A DNA stretch of 64,000 nucleotides, taken from the NCBI RefSeq assembly GCF_008704555.1, contig NZ_CP023702.1, positions 4,812,001 through 4,876,000 of the forward strand, in the 5' to 3' direction. Source of the stretch: Streptomyces nitrosporeus. Lineage in GTDB: Bacteria > Actinomycetota > Actinomycetes > Streptomycetales > Streptomycetaceae. The notes beneath the pieces were generated by a model. It did not search any database and was not told where the DNA came from. It was given only the letters and a program-made list of their open reading frames with translations. Below are positions 61,178 to 64,000 of the stretch, piece after piece (positions within the stretch are counted from its first letter, which is position 1; each line of letters opens with the position of its first letter). A program made the translations under genes and the position numbers.

Positions 61178-61822
61178 GTGACCGCAGAGACTTCTCAGAC
61201 GCTCGACCGGGGACTGCGCGTCCTCAAACTGCTCGCCGATACCGATCACGGCCTGACCGTCACCGAGTTGTCGAACAAACTCGGCGTCAACCGCACGGTG
61301 GTCTACCGGCTGCTCGCCACCCTGGAACAGCACGCCCTCGTCCGGCGCGACCTCGGCGGCCGCGCCCGGGTCGGTCTGGGCGTGCTCCGCCTGGGCCGGC
61401 AGGTGCACCCGCTCGTCAGGGAGGCGGCGCTGCCTGCCCTGCGTTCACTCGCGGAGGACATAGGGGCCACGGCCCACCTCACCCTGGTCGACGGGGCGGA
61501 CGCGCTCGCGGTGGCCGTCGTCGAGCCGACCTGGACCGACTACCACGTGGCCTACCGGGCCGGCTTCCGGCACGCGCTGGACCGGGGCGCTGCGGGCCGG
61601 GCGATCCTCGCCGCCCGGCAGAAGTCGCTCGCCGGCCACCCGGGATACACCCTCACCCAGGGCGAGTTGGAGGCCGGTGCCTGCGGGGCGGCGGCGCCGC
61701 TGGTCGGGGTGTCGGGCGTGGAGGGCAGCGTGGGCGTGGTGATGCTCGCCGACGCCGTACCGGAGCGCGTCGGCCCGCGCGTCCTGGACGCCGCCCGGGA
61801 GGTCGCCGACGCCCTGCGCTGA
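61178..61822 (+). CDS. IclR-family transcriptional regulator
   Basis: The 214-residue protein has an N-terminal winged helix-turn-helix (LDRGLRVLKLLADTDHGLTVTELSNKLGVNRTVVYRLLATLEQHALV) and an effector-binding domain (AAGRAILAARQKSL; GVSGVEGSVGVVMLAD). The C-terminal domain is shorter than in typical 250-residue members. The GTG follows AGAGGGAGAGGG. The regulated genes are not evident from context; the next gene encodes a secreted protease and is separated by a very strong terminator. Confidence 0.92.
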   Translation: MTAETSQTLDRGLRVLKLLADTDHGLTVTELSNKLGVNRTVVYRLLATLEQHALVRRDLGGRARVGLGVLRLGRQVHPLVREAALPALRSLAEDIGATAHLTLVDGADALAVAVVEPTWTDYHVAYRAGFRHALDRGAAGRAILAARQKSLAGHPGYTLTQGELEAGACGAAAPLVGVSGVEGSVGVVMLADAVPERVGPRVLDAAREVADALR

Positions 61823-61855
61823 CGCGCCCCGCCGCCACTCCCCGGCCCCGGCCGG

Positions 61856-61901
61856 CCCCGGGGCACGCTCGCCCCGGGGCCGGGGCGAGCGTGCCCCGGG
61901 G
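61856..61901 (+). terminator. 22-bp perfect inverted repeat terminator after the IclR gene
   Basis: The arms at 61856-61877 and 61880-61901 (beginning CCCCGGGGCACGCTCG) are fully complementary with only two bases between them, 34 bases after the stop. Confidence 0.85.
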
Positions 61902-61943
61902 CGGCGGGGAGGGGGCGTCCGGCCGGACCGTTAGATTGGACGG

Positions 61944-62732
61944 GTGCTCTCTCGTCTCTCACGCCCCCGTACCCTCGCGCTCTGCGCCCTGCCCGCCCTC
62001 GCCCTGTTCGGCACGGCGGCCCTGGCGCCGCTCCCGTACACCCTGGCGCAGCCCGGTACGACCGCGAACGTCCTGGGGGACGACAAGGGGACCCCGGTCA
62101 TCACGATCAAGGGCGCACCGACCCGCCCCACCGAGGGCAAGCTGCTGATGACCACGATCGTGGCGACCGGCCCGAACGCGGACGTGGGGGTCGCCGACGT
62201 CGTCGACAGCTGGTTCCGTACGGACCGGGCGGTCATGCCCCGTGACTCGGTCTACCCCTCCGGGGGCTCCGAGAAGGAGATCGAGGAGCACAACCTCCAG
62301 GACATGCGCGACTCGCAGAACGTCGCCGTCGACGCCGCGCTGAACTACCTGGACAGGAAGCCCGGTTCGGTGGACGTCACCCTGCATCTCGCCGACGTCG
62401 GCGGTCCGAGTGCCGGGCTCTTCTTCTCGCTCGGCATCATCGACAAGCTGGCCGGTGACGGCTCCGGGGGCGATCTGACCGGCGGGCGCACGGTCGCCGG
62501 GACCGGCACCATCGAGGCCGACGGCACGGTCGGCGCCGTCGGCGGGGTGCCCCTCAAGACGCAGGCCGCGCGTCGCGACGGCGCCACGGTCTTCCTGGTG
62601 CCGAAGGCCGAGTGCGGCCAGGCGAAGGCCGAACGGCCGGACGGCCTCCGCCTGATCCCCGTCACGACGCTGAAGAGCGCGGTGGACTCGCTGCGCGCCC
62701 TGGAGCGGGGCGGGAAGGTCCCGGGCTGCTGA
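61944..62732 (+). CDS. Lon-like secreted serine protease (S16, YlbL-type without PDZ)
   Basis: The 262-residue protein has an N-terminal signal/anchor (LALCALPALALFGTAALAPL) and a C-terminal S16 protease domain. The catalytic serine is in VGGPSAGLFFSLGIID and the lysine in GGVPLKTQAARRDGA, the Ser-Lys dyad of Lon. There is no ATPase and no clear PDZ domain, which most YlbL-type relatives have. It probably acts outside the membrane on envelope or secreted proteins. Its last 71 bases overlap the convergent MFS gene. Confidence 0.9.
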   Translation: MLSRLSRPRTLALCALPALALFGTAALAPLPYTLAQPGTTANVLGDDKGTPVITIKGAPTRPTEGKLLMTTIVATGPNADVGVADVVDSWFRTDRAVMPRDSVYPSGGSEKEIEEHNLQDMRDSQNVAVDAALNYLDRKPGSVDVTLHLADVGGPSAGLFFSLGIIDKLAGDGSGGDLTGGRTVAGTGTIEADGTVGAVGGVPLKTQAARRDGATVFLVPKAECGQAKAERPDGLRLIPVTTLKSAVDSLRALERGGKVPGC

Positions 62733-63981
62733 CCGGTGCCGCGGGCGCCGTCTCGTCCATGGTGCGCCAGACCGGGAACACCAGCGGGCTCAGTGTGGCC
62801 AGCAGGTAGACCCCGCCCATCGCGAGCAGGGCCCCGGTGGCGCCCACACCCTCCACCAGCAGGCCGGCCGCGAGCCCGCCCACCGGCATGGCGAGCTCGC
62901 AGCCCGCGGTGAGCGCCCCCGAGACCCGGCTGCGCAGCTCCTCGGGAACCCGTTCATAGGTCAGCGTCGTCAGGATCGGGTTCAGCACGCCCGCCGCCAG
63001 TCCGCTCAGCGCCATGGTGAGGGCGAGGGGCGGTGTCGTGTCCGTCAGGGCGGCGACCAGGAACCGGGGCCCCCCGCACAGCACCACGCACACCGTGAAC
63101 ACCGCGCGCCGGGAGAAGCGGTGCCCCACCGCCCCGTAGAGCAGGGCGCCCGCCAGCGCGCCGCCCGCCATCAGCGAGGTGAGCAGGCCCAGCTGGGTGG
63201 AACCGCCCAGTTCGGCCTCGGCGTGCACGGGCAGCAGGACCGCGAGCCACCCCTGGTCGGTGCCGTTCATGAAGAGGACCATCACGACCATGGCGAGCAG
63301 CAGCCGGTGGCCGAGCACATAGGAGTACCCCTCGCGGAGCTCCGACGCGTACGTCCGCAACGACACCGGCGCAGCCTTGCGCGGCTCCGCCGCCCGCACC
63401 CCGCGCACCCCCGCGGCCACCAGCAGCGCCGAGAGCGCGAACGTGCAGGCGTCCAGCAGCAGGACCGTCTCCGCGCCCACGGCGGCGATGAGCACCCCCG
63501 CCAGCGCGGCCCCGACCATCCGGGCACCGCGCGACACCGCGTCGTAGAGGCTCGCCGCCCGGGCCAGTGTGGTGCCGGCGTGCTCGGCCAGATCCGGTAC
63601 GAGGACGTAGCGCGCGGTGTTGCCGGGGGTGTGGGCGAAGCCGTTGAGGGCCATCAGCGCGCACAGCATCCAGAATTCGAGCAGCCCCGCCGCGTGCAGC
63701 AGCGGCACCGCCGCGACGGCGGCCCCGCAGACCGCGTCGGAGGCGACGGCGACCCTCCGCCGGCCGATCCGGTCGATGACGGGTCCGCCGGCCAGCGCGG
63801 CCGCCACGATGGGCAGGGTCGCGCAGAAGGCGACCACGCCCGCCCGCGCGGCGCTCCCCGTGGTCTCCAGGACGAACCAGGGGACCCCGATCAGGGTGAG
63901 TGACGTGCCGGCGGTGGAGACCGAGTTGGCGGCCAGCACGGAGACGAGCGGGATACGGCCCCGCGCCTGCCCGCCCCGCAT
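62662..63981 (-). CDS. MFS transporter
   Basis: The 439-residue protein has about 12 hydrophobic helices and motif A PVIDRIGRRRVAVASD after helix 2, in the DHA3/enterobactin-exporter-like group. The C-terminal tail is Pro/Ser-rich and overlaps the Lon-like gene by 71 bases on the opposite strand. The ATG lies 20 bases from the window end, so an upstream start cannot be excluded. The substrate is unknown. Confidence 0.88.
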   Translation of the reverse strand: MRGGQARGRIPLVSVLAANSVSTAGTSLTLIGVPWFVLETTGSAARAGVVAFCATLPIVAAALAGGPVIDRIGRRRVAVASDAVCGAAVAAVPLLHAAGLLEFWMLCALMALNGFAHTPGNTARYVLVPDLAEHAGTTLARAASLYDAVSRGARMVGAALAGVLIAAVGAETVLLLDACTFALSALLVAAGVRGVRAAEPRKAAPVSLRTYASELREGYSYVLGHRLLLAMVVMVLFMNGTDQGWLAVLLPVHAEAELGGSTQLGLLTSLMAGGALAGALLYGAVGHRFSRRAVFTVCVVLCGGPRFLVAALTDTTPPLALTMALSGLAAGVLNPILTTLTYERVPEELRSRVSGALTAGCELAMPVGGLAAGLLVEGVGATGALLAMGGVYLLATLSPLVFPVWRTMDETAPAAPVSSPGPSRPAPGRAASPPRSSAS

Positions 63982-64000
63982 CAGGCGGCCCGCGCGGCGG

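Overview
The window is high-GC chromosomal DNA from a Streptomyces species. The signs are near-total G/C at third codon positions, many GTG starts, rare TTA codons, a DUF397/XRE/RsbW-type regulator cluster, an ftsEX-ctp-smpB-ssrA block, a matAB-like polysaccharide locus, narK-nnaR, and a DasR-type operator. The gene order resembles, from memory, the SCO29xx part of the S. coelicolor core chromosome.

Layout. (1) 0-7.8 kb is core: the end of a Ser/Thr kinase, prfB, a repeat-rich LAxTG surface protein, a small zinc-ribbon membrane protein, ftsE-ftsX, an S41 protease carrying a TTA codon, smpB and the tmRNA gene ssrA. (2) 8-15.2 kb, directly after ssrA, is accessory: an EACC1-like small protein overlapping a caspase/STAND/WD40 giant protein, then a DUF397/XRE pair divergent from an RsbW-like ATPase, and a secreted protein. 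(3) 15.4-32.6 kb returns to core: MFS/LysR, matA-matB-acyltransferase, narK-nnaR, two GNATs, a CGNR regulator, a HelD-type RNA polymerase factor, an ACT-malic enzyme behind a structured leader, and hupA. (4) 33-46.3 kb holds murA, YqgE, a DUF3039 protein, a DasR-box sugar ABC importer with a GH20 hexosaminidase, and a three-subunit molybdenum hydroxylase operon with an unusual active site and a 490-residue disordered extension on its Fe-S subunit. (5) 46.6-60.6 kb holds two convergent copies of a gene module: a WXG100-like small protein, a very large helical protein, and four-cysteine lipoproteins. Between them lie tRNA-Cys, an MFS transporter and a DEAD/DEAH helicase. The left copy has a lipoprotein array with a recent duplication, a truncated member and a MITE-like inverted-repeat element. 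(6) 61-64 kb has an IclR regulator, a Lon-like secreted protease and another MFS transporter.

The best candidate for an undescribed system is the duplicated small/large/lipoprotein module in region 5. Its architecture fits a type VII-secreted protein with surface lipoprotein partners, but no function is proven by sequence alone. The caspase system in region 2 belongs to an already recognised conflict-system class.
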